Assembly: GCA_902597095.1 (NCBI GenBank)
Contig: CACJWK010000001.1
Coordinates: 62,001 to 126,000, forward strand
Source: an uncultured Pseudohongiella sp.
GTDB taxonomy: Bacteria > Pseudomonadota > Gammaproteobacteria > Pseudomonadales > Pseudohongiellaceae
Reading direction: 5' to 3'
Length of the DNA stretch: 64,000 bases
The translations under genes and the position numbers were made by a program. Below are positions 35,701-44,247 of this stretch, one piece after another (the first letter of the stretch is position 1; each line of letters begins with the position of its first letter). The notes under the pieces were generated by a model. The model was not told where the DNA came from. It worked only from the letters and a program-made list of their open reading frames with translations, and ran no database searches.

Positions 35701-37228
35701 GACCGGAAAAATCATCGCTGGGGTAGCGTCCTGAAAGTAAATTCAGCACTTCTTCAAAAGACGCTCTCGGCAGTTCGGCAAACGGCGCAGCGCAGCGCAG
35801 TGTCTGATACAGCGCCTCAACATCCCACTCATCCATGGCCACCATGGCGACAATTTGCTGTGCCAGAACATCCAGCGGATTTCGCAGATAGGCCGAGCTT
35901 TCAACCTGTCCGTTCAGCATCTGCCGCGCAGCGGCTGCCGCCGAAAGCAGATCGCCTCGATATTTGGGGAAAACGATGCCTTTTGAAACCGCCCCCACGC
36001 TGTGTCCGGCGCGGCCGATGCGCTGGAGCCCTGAGGAAATTGAGGGTGGCGCTTCCACCTGAATGACTAGATCTACCGCGCCCATGTCGATGCCAAGCTC
36101 CATGGAAGACGTTGCAACAATCGCGCGCAGATCCCCTCGCTTCAGTCTGTCTTCCACTTCTGCGCGGGTATCTTTGGACATCGAACCGTGGTGTGCCCGC
36201 GCCAGATCCTGCTCCGCCGTTTCATTGATACTGGCGGCGAGCCGTTCAGCCAGACGACGGCTGTTAACAAAAATCATGGTGGACCGATGGTCACCGATCA
36301 GGGCCACAAGGCGCGGATAAATGGCAGGCCAGATGGATGCAGGAACCGGAGACGTGGCGGCGTTGCCGACGACATTGAACTCATCGGCGGGCTGATCGAC
36401 CTGATCACCCAGGGGCATACAAATCGTCAGTTCAAAAGGGCGCTTTTCTGAGGCGTCAATGATCTGCACCGTCCGCGGTTGCGACTGGCTGTTTCCCTTG
36501 TGTTCAAACCCACCCATAAGCCACGCAACTTCCTCAAGCGGTCGCTGCGTCGCTGACAGACCAATTCTCTGCATCGGCCTGATGCCGGGTAGTTGCTGGC
36601 GGCGCAGTTGTTCGAGGCGCTCCAGAGAGAGGAACAGGTGTGTGCCACGCTTGGTGGGCACCATGGTGTGGATTTCATCGAGGATGATTGTCTCTACGCC
36701 CTGCAGAATGTCACGTGCACGTGAGGTGAGCATCAGATAGAGCGACTCCGGTGTTGTGATCAGCACGTCAGGGGGCTCTTTCAGCATGCGAGCGCGCTCG
36801 CGTGACTCCGTGTCCCCTGAGCGGATCGCGACAGTGACAGTGTGGTGGGCCGTACCCTCTCTGGCAGCAACGGCAGAGATTCCTGCCAACGGGGCTCTTA
36901 AATTTCGATCGACATCAACTCCCAGCGCTTTCAGTGGAGAGATATAGATGACCTTGACGCCTGGCTCAGATTTTTTCTCTCCGAAGAGCAGTCCATCAAG
37001 GGCAGCGAGAAAAGCCGCGAGCGTTTTGCCTGAACCCGTCGGTGCAAGCATGAGGGAGCTTTCGCCCCTGCGCAAAAACGGCCAGCTTTCTGACTGCACC
37101 CGAGTGGGGTTGGCAAAAGCTTCGGTAAACCATGCCTGTGTGCAGGGGTGGAATAACGCCAATGCGTTCGAATCTGCGGCGACTCGGGTCGCCGCAGAGT
37201 CAGCTTGCGCTGTGCTCGTTTTTGCCAT
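32702..37228 (-). CDS. lhr: Large ATP-dependent helicase Lhr
   Basis: 1508 residues, the size of the long bacterial Lhr. Superfamily 2 helicase motifs: motif I 'LAPTGSGKT' (~62-69), 'VIYISPLKALGVDV', motif II 'ILDEIHTMVPTKRGTHL', motif III 'GLSATQRPLEEVAWLMGG', motif IV-VI 'FVNSRRLAERLAA', 'VATSSMELGIDMGAVDLVIQ' and 'QRIGRAGHSVGAVSKG'. After the helicase core come the winged-helix/beta-barrel region and a long C-terminal domain ('PFEPAEIAQHFGLGIDVMRK', 'YPVLKAMEEAGRIRRGYFVE') typical of the 1,400-1,500-residue form. A 3'-5' helicase on DNA or RNA:DNA, linked to repair. Heads the operon with the nei-like glycosylase and photolyase; divergent from the acetamidase gene. Confidence 0.95.
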   Translation of the reverse strand: MAKTSTAQADSAATRVAADSNALALFHPCTQAWFTEAFANPTRVQSESWPFLRRGESSLMLAPTGSGKTLAAFLAALDGLLFGEKKSEPGVKVIYISPLKALGVDVDRNLRAPLAGISAVAAREGTAHHTVTVAIRSGDTESRERARMLKEPPDVLITTPESLYLMLTSRARDILQGVETIILDEIHTMVPTKRGTHLFLSLERLEQLRRQQLPGIRPMQRIGLSATQRPLEEVAWLMGGFEHKGNSQSQPRTVQIIDASEKRPFELTICMPLGDQVDQPADEFNVVGNAATSPVPASIWPAIYPRLVALIGDHRSTMIFVNSRRLAERLAASINETAEQDLARAHHGSMSKDTRAEVEDRLKRGDLRAIVATSSMELGIDMGAVDLVIQVEAPPSISSGLQRIGRAGHSVGAVSKGIVFPKYRGDLLSAAAAARQMLNGQVESSAYLRNPLDVLAQQIVAMVAMDEWDVEALYQTLRCAAPFAELPRASFEEVLNLLSGRYPSDDFSGLKARITWDRINNHLTPRRGAQRTAILNAGTIPDRGLYGVFLLGGGDTKSRVGELDEEMVFELQIGEVFRLGASMWRTLEITKDQVLVEPAPGEQGKMPFWRGDGVGRPLEFGRAIGALTRILSRASRADAQKLLTRDHALEAEAADILYDYVAGQFEAAGDVPSDECIIVENFIDEVGDWRVVLQSPFGARVHAPWAMTVAAQLRQRFSEIDVVWCDDGIVFRVPESDSPPEAEWFIPDPESLEEDVVRALSDTSLFAARFRENAARALLLPRRFPGQRTPLWLQRRKSADLMQAASQYPRFPMILETYRECLRDVFDIDGLNQLLEDIHSRRIRVHSVNSDSASPFAQTVLFDFTASFIYDADAPLAERRAQVLSLDHAQLKELLGSADYRELLDPEAIAAITLKRQLMEHPYVKDPDDVHDLLLALGDLSATDIFDRTDSGQQAVLQSMLSELTRARRIIEIRVAGNPRYIAAEDAARYRDALGTVLPMGLPAALLEPCQSPMQDLVSRYLRTHGPFEPAEIAQHFGLGIDVMRKALNELSATGRVLEGGFTPGSTRREWIDHDVLKQIKRRSLAGWRHQIEAVDHNKFASFIADWQFITKPRRGLDALYDTIEQLQGAPLPASVLETEILPARITGYRVGQIDELFVSGEVLWRGIEPVGSSDGRIAIYLAENYPLLAPEPNPIDNELAQRIHEFIGSRGAPFFDDIVEAVGGFQNDVLEALWELVWSGNAGNDSFAPLRARLGVKDRKPRTRRAQQRMRPRRGSRLPGSEGRWTLFDRVGWEQPSATEARTAQVQQLLERYGVMVKEALTKEGVTGGFSGIYPVLKAMEEAGRIRRGYFVEGLGASQFAVPGAEDRLRNTAESTDPVLLSATDPANPYGALLPWPSAADGGKRCARVAGSRVLLLNGDLIAYIAKTGDQITTFLPPDEPTRSSGIKALIAGLKLAARGRKLVYLASIDGKPRAEESIHAALLGGGFQHAHRGYSCRSIEATQNHA

Positions 37229-37404
37229 GTCTTGTATTACGGCACCAGGCAGGGGCTGGACTTATGGATTTGCCCTGTCAGGGGGGAGCCGCTACTCTAC
37301 TCCCTCAGCCGACTACAGGTTGTAATTCAAGCGCTTACGCGTCACCTGCTGAAAGCACTGTCTTCAGCAGAGAGCTTCGAAGGGTAGACAACAGGGGAAA
37401 CGCC

Positions 37405-38664
37405 ATGAACAAGTTATTGACGCCAGCCTACCGTAATCTGGAACTGGTTGTTGTCTCATTATGGCTGGCAGCGTCAGCGGTGCATGCGGCAGACGACAGC
37501 GTTGTCGTGGTGGGGGGAACCGGCGCCGACTGCATCGAGGACCCTGGCTGCGTCAACAGATTGCATCCGGATATTCCAATGGCGGTGAGCGCCGAGCCTG
37601 GTCAGACCATTTTATTCCACACCCGGGATGCCCGGGATGCGCTCGGAACCTCTGTGCAACAAACCCGTGAGCCTGAACGCTTCAGCAGCGATTTTGGCCG
37701 GGTACACCCGATCACCGGCCCGGTGGATATCAGCGGGGCGAGTGCCGGAGATGTCCTCAAGGTGACCATTTTGCGGATCGAGCCGGGACCCTACGCCTGG
37801 TCGACAGGAGGCAGCTCGGGGTTTGTTCCCGACCTCGTTGATGGGCAGAGTCAGGTAATCTGGCGACTGAACGGGGACTATGCTGAAACAGACGACATCC
37901 CCGGGGTGCGAATCCCCAACGCCAGTTTTCCGGGCATCGTCACCACCCTGCCGGGTCGCAACGAGCACCGCCGCATGCTGGAGCGGGAGCAAGCTCTGGC
38001 CGCAGTCGGCGGCAAGGTATCACTGCCACTGACTGACTACGCAGACCCTGAGGCACTGTGCGGACCCGGGGGCGCTGCAGCGGAAGCCTGCCTGCGAACG
38101 ATTCCGCCCAGAGAACATGGCGGCAACATGGATATACGCTATTTGCAGGCGGGTGTTTCGGTCTATCTTCCCTGTTTCGTGGATGGCTGCGGTCTGGCGA
38201 TTGGTGACCTGCACTATGCGCAAGGTGATGGGGAAGTGTCCGGTACCGCAATCGAAATGTCTGCTGATGTCTGGGTGAGCACAGAGCTTCTCAAGGACGG
38301 TCCCGATTTGTCTCTGGGCCCGCACTATGAGGGTCCCTCCACACTGCTGGACATTCCTTCGCGTCGCTTTTATGCCGTCACCGGAATCCCCGTCAAGAGT
38401 GAAGGCGAGGTTCCACCCGACATGCAGTACCTTCAGTCGGATGTGACAGCCGGGCTTGCGAATCTTTCTAATGACATCAATCTTGCTGCACGCAATGCAG
38501 TGTCGGGAATCGTTGACTATATCGTTACTACTTATCGCTATAACCGGCAGCAGGCCTATATCATCGCCAGCGTCGCCGTTGACCTGCGAATTGCGCAGCT
38601 GGTTGATGCGCCCAATGTTGGCGTCACTGCGATTCTGCCACTTGATATCTTCAATCAGAATTAG
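37405..38664 (+). CDS. Exported acetamidase/formamidase family protein
   Basis: 419 residues from the ATG at 37405, with AGGGGAAA upstream; the open frame to 37132 is inside the divergent helicase gene. A signal peptide ('LELVVVSLWLAASAVHA', cut before ADDS) is unusual, because acetamidases are normally cytosolic. Family motifs: 'HPDIPMAVSAEPGQTILFHT', 'VHPITGPVDISGASAGDVLK', 'FPGIVTTLPGRNEHRRML', 'PREHGGNMDIRYLQAGVSVY' and 'AIGDLHYAQGDGEVSGTAIE', the last holding the conserved metal/amide-binding Asp-His. It probably cleaves a short-chain amide to ammonia and acid in the periplasm. The DUF429 gene follows 51 bp later. Confidence 0.9.
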   Translation: MNKLLTPAYRNLELVVVSLWLAASAVHAADDSVVVVGGTGADCIEDPGCVNRLHPDIPMAVSAEPGQTILFHTRDARDALGTSVQQTREPERFSSDFGRVHPITGPVDISGASAGDVLKVTILRIEPGPYAWSTGGSSGFVPDLVDGQSQVIWRLNGDYAETDDIPGVRIPNASFPGIVTTLPGRNEHRRMLEREQALAAVGGKVSLPLTDYADPEALCGPGGAAAEACLRTIPPREHGGNMDIRYLQAGVSVYLPCFVDGCGLAIGDLHYAQGDGEVSGTAIEMSADVWVSTELLKDGPDLSLGPHYEGPSTLLDIPSRRFYAVTGIPVKSEGEVPPDMQYLQSDVTAGLANLSNDINLAARNAVSGIVDYIVTTYRYNRQQAYIIASVAVDLRIAQLVDAPNVGVTAILPLDIFNQN

Positions 38665-38715
38665 GCTCTGTATGCGCATGCTCAGGGTGCCGTTCAACGC
38701 AGGGGCATAATCCGC

Positions 38716-39471
38716 TTGTCAACAATTCTTGCCGGTATCGATCTCGCTTGGGTGAGTACGCGCAATCCAACCGCGATTGCAGTGGGCACTCTGAGCGGGC
38801 ACACATTGGTCCTGCAAGCACTGCTGACTGAGCTTTATGGTGTGGAACAAATTGTCTCCGGACTGTCGGAAATCAGGCAGCTGCATGGTGTGACGGTTGA
38901 TGGGCCCACGGTGGTCACTAATGCGACGGGCCGGCGGTCCTGTGAAAATCAGCTTACGCGGGAATACGGTGGACGCAAGGCTGGCTGTCACGCAACAAAT
39001 CTGTCGCGTTATCCTGATTCAGATGGGGTGGCTCTCGGAAACTGGCTGCAGTCTCAAGGCTTCAGGCATCTCGGCGACAGGGCAGGGCGCTGGCAGCTTG
39101 AGTGCTATCCGCATCCCGCGCTGATCGAAATTTTCCGGCTTGAAGAGCGGCATCTTTACAAGAAAGGAAGCGTTGCTCAGAAACGCGACGGACAGATCCG
39201 CTTGGCGAACATGCTGCTAAGCCTCGAATCCTCACCGGTGCTGGCGTTGCAGATCCCAGAGCAATTCCGCGTCCACTTTAGTCAGAGCAGAATTTCCGAA
39301 CTGCGGGGAGGTGCGCTGAAGCATAACGAGGATGTCCTCGATGCTATTGTGTGTTTGACCATTGCCGGTCTGTACCAGGCAGGTTATGACAGCAAAGTTT
39401 TTGGCGCAGCCAGTGAGGGATATATCTATGTTCCTCAGGTCCAATGCATCGAATCAACGGGTATTTCATAA
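38716..39471 (+). CDS. DUF429 domain protein (PF04250)
   Basis: 251 residues from a TTG at 38716, preceded by AGGGG about ten bases upstream. Family features: N-terminal 'LAGIDLAWVSTRNPTAIAVG' (acidic D of an RNase H-like/nuclease-type fold), 'VDGPTVVTNATGRRSCENQL', the 'LECYPHPALIEIFRL' and 'RHLYKKGSVAQKRDG' segments, and a C-terminal 'HNEDVLDAIVCLTIAGLY' helix whose D/E residues complete the predicted active site. Proposed to be a nuclease-like enzyme; function unproven. Same strand as the acetamidase, possibly co-transcribed. Confidence 0.8.
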   Translation: MSTILAGIDLAWVSTRNPTAIAVGTLSGHTLVLQALLTELYGVEQIVSGLSEIRQLHGVTVDGPTVVTNATGRRSCENQLTREYGGRKAGCHATNLSRYPDSDGVALGNWLQSQGFRHLGDRAGRWQLECYPHPALIEIFRLEERHLYKKGSVAQKRDGQIRLANMLLSLESSPVLALQIPEQFRVHFSQSRISELRGGALKHNEDVLDAIVCLTIAGLYQAGYDSKVFGAASEGYIYVPQVQCIESTGIS

Positions 39472-40604
39472 AGCGCAGAAGACGCTAGCAAGACACTGTT
39501 CCCAATGTCTGCTCGTGCCAACCTTTACGAATTTGTCCAAAGCGGAATCGGTGGACTTCATGAGGGGGCAGTCTGCACGGCAATTCGTTTACTGTCTCCA
39601 CAGAGCGGCGCATGTAGTAGTTATGAATTGGGCCGTGCTGAGGCAAAAGCACCGCGAGAGGCCAGAGAGGGAGAAAAGAAAAAAGAGGAGAGAAAAGGAA
39701 AAAGCAAGGCAGGGGCGGAAAGAAAGGCAGGGGAGAAACGGACAGGAAGTGTGACTTGGTGGTGTTTGAAAAACAGGCAAATTGTAACTGTGTCACTGAC
39801 CTTGCGCGCGGTGTTGATAGAATGTTGACAAAACGGTCGTTCAAAAATGGTATTGCACGCCAGCAGGTTCGATTTATTGGGAAAAAATACCGGCATGATA
39901 TTGGCCTGAATTATTGTTTATGTATAATCACACCTAAGGTTGTCGCGACTTTCCCAGTCGGTCTCGTTACCGCCTAGAGTCGCGCGGCAACTGCTCGGCG
40001 CAATCTGCAAGCCGGAAACTCCACTGAAATGCGCTGTCGTGGCGGGCATGCCCGAAGCGACTGAAAGCAAACTGGGGAAGAATTGAGAGATGCAACGACT
40101 TATGGCGTTGGATGTTTTGATTCGGAACCGCGCGAGCCGCACATCACTGGCCCGGAGTCCTTGTAGGTTGATGGAAGGTCGACGCGAGTGCTTGTCCATA
40201 GCCTCTAAAACGCAAGAGATTTTGTCTAGCTAACAAACTTGAGCGGGTCTTGCCAAGGACTAAAAACCTGGGATTTATTTCCCAGCGGCACCCGGAGTCA
40301 CAGTTAGACCTGCGTCAGCGCGCAGGCGACGACGACTGAGACGCAATAACGCAGCGGCAGAGAGTGAGAAATCACTTGAATCGAGGCGGCGTCACAGGGG
40401 TTTCGGGGAGGGTTGGAAGCAGAATACCAGTACCTTTTGCCTCACCGCTCAGATACTGATACTCCACTGATGATCCTGCAGCGGGAATTCCGGTAACGGG
40501 ATTCCCGCTCAAATTTTATAGCGACCGTTCGGCTGCGTTATTTACCCTTTTCTTTTGTCCGCCCTTGAACCTGCCGATGCAGTGGTCATGGCGTCCTCGA
40601 TTGT
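39472..40604. other. 1.1-kb gene-free region with a second polypurine tract
   Basis: No convincing gene. It contains the purine tract at 39643-39752, a CTGGGA/TCCCAG hairpin near 40268-40286 and, on the minus strand, an open frame at 40372-40512 (46 codons from a TTG) that reads like the tail of an Ig-like/cadherin-like secreted protein ('LSGNPVTGIPAAGSSVEYQY', then 'SGEAKGTGILLP'). The last may be a gene remnant. Composition resembles the chromosome rather than the low-GC island. Confidence 0.5.
39643..39752 (+). repeat. ~110-base polypurine tract
   Basis: A + strand almost devoid of pyrimidines ('gagggagaaaagaaaaaaga' near 39666), the same strand bias as the 330-base tract at 17782-18110 but not the same sequence. 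It follows the DUF429 gene by about 170 bases. Open frames through it code only for Lys/Glu/Arg-rich low-complexity peptide. Confidence 0.75.
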
Positions 40605-42251
40605 TCAGGCAGACGGAAACTTATAATTTTCAAAGGTCTGCCTCAGGCCCAGCTTGTTGATTTTGCCAGTGGCGGTATGGGGCAGTTCATCGATAAATTC
40701 GACAGCATCTGGTATGGCCATCTTGTGCAGTTTGTCTTTCAGAAATTCGAGCACTTCCTCACTGCTCAAAGACTTCCCTGCCTGTAAGACGCAGATCAGC
40801 AAGGGTCGTTCCGTCCACTTCGGATGATAACGGCCAATGACGGCGGCCTCCGCAATATCTTCGTGATTCACAGCCGCATTCTCGATCTCAATCGAGCTGA
40901 TCCATTCGCCTCCGGACTTAATCACATCCTTGGTTCTGTCGGTGATTTTCAGGAAGCCGTCCGCACTGATGCTGGCAACATCACCGGTATCGAACCAGCC
41001 GTTCTCATCAACGGGGCATCCCTCGTCACCGGGCACGTCGGAGAGCCCGTAGTAGCCTTTGGCCACCCAGGGGCCTCGGACTTTCAGTGCGCCGGACGCT
41101 TCCCCATCCCAGGGAAGTTCCCGGCCGCTGTGATCAAAAATGCACATCTCAATGCCGAATACTCCACGACCTTGCAAAAGCTGCATTTCTGTCAGCTGCT
41201 CTTCGCTGTAATCCTCCATACCTTTCTTCAGGCTGAAAATTGTGCCGAGCGGACTCGTTTCAGTCATTCCCCAGCCTTGCACGACAGTGCAGTCATGCTG
41301 ACGTCGAAAGCGTTCGACAATGATCCGGGGGCATGCTGCGCCACCCACGCTTACTCTGGCGAGGCTCGGCACTTTCAGGTTGTTGCTTTCCAGATAATCT
41401 AGTAGAGCGAGCCATATGGTCGGGACACCTGAGCTGAAAGTCACCTGTTCGCTGTTCATTAAGTCCGTGAGTGCTTCACCATCGGCCATTTTGGGTCCGG
41501 GCAGGACAAGCTTCATGCCGACCATTAATGCGGCATAGGGAGCCCCCCAGGCGTTAACGTGAAACATGGGCACAACGGGCAGGCTGGTTTCCATGTTTGA
41601 CGCGCCAGTCACATCAGGCAAGGAACCTGCGAGAGCATGAAGCAGTGTTGAACGATGGCTGTAGACAACGCCCTTCGGGTTGCCGGTTGTCCCTGAGGTG
41701 TAACACATCCCGCTGGCTGTGTTCTCGTCGAATTCAGGCCAGTCAAAATCATCTGATTGCCCGGCGAGCAGATCTTCATAGCATAGAACATTGGGCAGGG
41801 TAGACTCAGGCATATGGGCTGAGTCAGTCATCACCACGATGGCTTCAACCTTTCCCAAATGTGCCTTTAGCGCTTCCAGCAGCGGCATGACCAGGACATC
41901 TGCGAAGAGGATTTTGTCCTCTGCATGATTGATGATGTAAGCAACCTGCTCAGGAAACAGCTTTGGATTAATGGTGTGGCATACCATGCCGCTCCCGGAA
42001 ATGCCGTAATAGAGCTCCATGTGGCGATAGTCGTTCCAGGCGAGCGTGCCAATCCGATCGCCAAATTCGGCGCCAAGAGAAGCGAGCACCTTAGCGAGCT
42101 GGCGACAGCGTTTGGCGAAGGTTTTGTAGTTCTGTCGATGGCGCGGGTTGTCGACTGTAACTGAAACCATCTCAACATCAGGAAAATTCTTTTCCGCGTG
42201 GGTCAGGATAGATGAGATCATGAGCTGGGACTGCATCATCAGAGCTTGCAT
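40605..42251 (-). CDS. Acyl-CoA ligase (AMP-forming)
   Basis: 548 residues. ANL-superfamily motifs: P-loop-like '[18 protein letters not shown]' (~185-203), '[20 protein letters not shown]', '[14 protein letters not shown]' (A5 adenylate motif), '[20 protein letters not shown]' (A7/A8) and the C-terminal catalytic lysine in '[16 protein letters not shown]'. It activates a carboxylic acid to its acyl-CoA via acyl-AMP in the cytosol. The sequence falls near medium/long-chain fatty acyl-CoA ligases and also near methylthiopropionyl-CoA ligases of marine bacteria, so the substrate is uncertain. It is separated from upstream genes by the purine-tract region and is probably monocistronic. Confidence 0.9.
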   Translation of the reverse strand: MQALMMQSQLMISSILTHAEKNFPDVEMVSVTVDNPRHRQNYKTFAKRCRQLAKVLASLGAEFGDRIGTLAWNDYRHMELYYGISGSGMVCHTINPKLFPEQVAYIINHAEDKILFADVLVMPLLEALKAHLGKVEAIVVMTDSAHMPESTLPNVLCYEDLLAGQSDDFDWPEFDENTASGMCYTSGTTGNPKGVVYSHRSTLLHALAGSLPDVTGASNMETSLPVVPMFHVNAWGAPYAALMVGMKLVLPGPKMADGEALTDLMNSEQVTFSSGVPTIWLALLDYLESNNLKVPSLARVSVGGAACPRIIVERFRRQHDCTVVQGWGMTETSPLGTIFSLKKGMEDYSEEQLTEMQLLQGRGVFGIEMCIFDHSGRELPWDGEASGALKVRGPWVAKGYYGLSDVPGDEGCPVDENGWFDTGDVASISADGFLKITDRTKDVIKSGGEWISSIEIENAAVNHEDIAEAAVIGRYHPKWTERPLLICVLQAGKSLSSEEVLEFLKDKLHKMAIPDAVEFIDELPHTATGKINKLGLRQTFENYKFPSA

Positions 42252-42592
42252 AGTGATTCCTTGTTGTGCCCTTGTTCTTGGCGGGTTGGCAGATTGCCTG
42301 TCTGGCGCAGGTCACCCCGGGTTGGTGCCCTCGAGGTTCTTTGCAGTTAGCTTATACGTACCGGCAATCGGTTACAAATTACCCCAGGCTGAGCGTGCCC
42401 AGCCACACAAAGTGCCCCAAATTGCCTTTGCGCTCAGCCCTAAATCTCTTTAGTCTGGAATGACGGGTTGAATAATCTCGGATGAGGGCGGAGAGTAGTT
42501 GCCAGTTAGGCAGGGGCTTTCCGATTCTCGGGGCGTGTGATGTCAGCCCGGGGGGATTGATCGGTCAAACAGTATGAGTCAGGGGATGCAGT

Positions 42593-43855
42593 GTGAACAA
42601 ACGGTCGTTTATAAAAAACGTGGGCATAATGAGTGCCGCGCTTTCTGGCGGATTCATGCGACTTCAACAGGCAGTGGCCTCAGTCGAACATGTCCCGGCC
42701 GCTGCCCTCGCGGCAGATGAGGAGTTCTGGCAGAAAGTGCGGGATGACTACCGGATCAAGCCGGATTACATCAACCTGGAAAATGGATACTACTGCTTTC
42801 TTCCGGAGCAGACTTTGGAGGACCTGATAGACCACATGCGGGCGGTCAATTATGAGGGCTCCTACTACATGCGCACTGTGCAGTTCGAGAATAAGAAGAA
42901 AGTGGCCGACGCGGTGGCCGCTATTGTTGGCTGCAGTGCTGAGGAAGTGGCTATCACGCGCAATACCACTGAATCACTGGATCTGGTAATTGGCGGCATC
43001 GACTGGCAGGCTGGCGACGAAGCCGTTATGGCCGAGCAGGACTATGGCGCTATGCTCAACCACTTCGAACTGATGGAACGCCGCTATGGCATCATTAACA
43101 CGCGGGTTTCGGTGCCTAATCACCCGCGCGATGACAATGAGCTTGTTCGGCTCTACGCGTCAGCAATTACCGACAAAACCCGTTTGCTCATGGTCTCCCA
43201 CATGATCAATATTACCGGTCAGGTGTTGCCTGTGCGAAAGATCGTCGATATGGCTCATGAGCGCGGAGTCGAGGTGATGGTAGATGGTGCTCATGCCTAT
43301 TCTCATGTGCCTTTCCAGATGTCTGCCCTCGATTGTGATTACTATGGCACTAGTCTGCATAAGTGGCTGAGTGCACCACTCGGGTCCGGTATGCTGTATG
43401 TGAAAAAGGAAAAAATTGATCAGATCTGGCCCCTTTTTGCCGAGCGTGATCTTGAGCCGAATGATATGCGCAGATTGAATCATATTGGAACGCACCCGGT
43501 GCATACTGATCTGGCTATTCTGAATGCCATCGAATATCAGAATACCCTCGGCCTTGAACGCAAAGCGGCCCGACTGCAGTATTTGCAGCATTACTGGACG
43601 AGTCAGCTCAGAAATCTTCCCGGAATTGTCGTCAACACGCCCGCTGACATGAGCCGTCATGGCGGAATCGGAAACGTGGGTATTGTCTCCATGGATCCCT
43701 CTGAGCTGGCGGACCGGCTGATGGCTGAGCATGGGATCTACACTGCGGCAATTAACCGACCCGGTGTCCAAGGGGTCCGGGTCACGCCTAATGTGTACAC
43801 CACTCTGGGCGATCTCGATGCTCTGGTGAGCGCGGTTAAATTGCTCAGCGGCTGA
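42593..43855 (+). CDS. Exported class V aminotransferase-fold protein
   Basis: 420 residues from a GTG at 42593 with AGGGGA eight bases upstream. N-terminal 'MNKRSFIKNVGIMSAALSGG' is a Tat/Sec-like signal, and cleavage near 'AVASVEH' is likely. The PLP fold of isopenicillin-N-epimerase/cysteine-desulfurase type follows: 'YINLENGYYCFLPEQTLEDL', 'AITRNTTESLDLVIGGIDWQ', 'GVEVMVDGAHAYSHVPFQMS' with the cofactor Asp/His, and the Schiff-base lysine in 'GTSLHKWLSAPLGSGMLYV'. Exported class V PLP proteins of this type occur in marine bacteria with unknown substrates. Neighbours give no pathway. Confidence 0.85.
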   Translation: MNKRSFIKNVGIMSAALSGGFMRLQQAVASVEHVPAAALAADEEFWQKVRDDYRIKPDYINLENGYYCFLPEQTLEDLIDHMRAVNYEGSYYMRTVQFENKKKVADAVAAIVGCSAEEVAITRNTTESLDLVIGGIDWQAGDEAVMAEQDYGAMLNHFELMERRYGIINTRVSVPNHPRDDNELVRLYASAITDKTRLLMVSHMINITGQVLPVRKIVDMAHERGVEVMVDGAHAYSHVPFQMSALDCDYYGTSLHKWLSAPLGSGMLYVKKEKIDQIWPLFAERDLEPNDMRRLNHIGTHPVHTDLAILNAIEYQNTLGLERKAARLQYLQHYWTSQLRNLPGIVVNTPADMSRHGGIGNVGIVSMDPSELADRLMAEHGIYTAAINRPGVQGVRVTPNVYTTLGDLDALVSAVKLLSG

Positions 43856-44247
43856 GACCGGCGGTTTACCAGGCGCTCAGCGTTATGCAGCCTAAACCTC
43901 CGGATTGGGGGATTGCCCCCGGGGCGGACCCTTTTTGCAGGCCGATTGTTTTGCGTGGGTTGACTTAATGTCCGGTTTTGATGGATCATCCCTATGCACC
44001 GATTTGATCCAGATTGCGGGGTGCTATACAAATACCAGCTAAAACGGAAGAGTTTTCAAACCCGATTTAGCGCTGCTGGATCGGGTTTTTTGCTTTGGCC
44101 GTTCGAAAAGTATCCATGTCACAGATTGACGAGCCGGTTCTTCAATGGCTTTCCGGTCTGAATGATCGGTACAGGCGATCGTCAGAAGTGAGACCCGGTT
44201 AATACACGCCATTCAACGCATGAGACCTTGTTCCAAGAGAGGAAGTG
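43856..44247 (+). other. Intergenic region with hairpins upstream of metY
   Basis: 390 bases. Around 44020-44091 three potential stems precede a strong terminator: GCT...AGC (44023-44040), AAAAC/GTTTT (44041-44056) and AACCCGA/TCGGGTT (44059-44087) followed by T6. The metY ribosome-binding site GAGAGGAAG lies just before the ATG at 44248. The cluster could be an attenuator leader, an sRNA with its own terminator, or only the terminator of the upstream gene. Confidence 0.45.
44059..44091 (+). terminator. Rho-independent terminator
   Basis: AACCCGA (44059-44065) pairs with TCGGGTT (44081-44087), with a TTAGCGCTGCTGG-type loop, followed by TTTTTT (44086-44091). It lies ~200 bases after the aminotransferase stop and ~155 bases before metY. 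Confidence 0.75.

Noticed and set aside
39505-39828. Lys/Glu-rich protein across the second purine tract
   Set aside because: Low-complexity product of a purine-only strand; no start signal and no family.
44020-44247. SAM-II riboswitch upstream of metY
   Set aside because: No match to the conserved pseudoknot core; only generic hairpins and a terminator.
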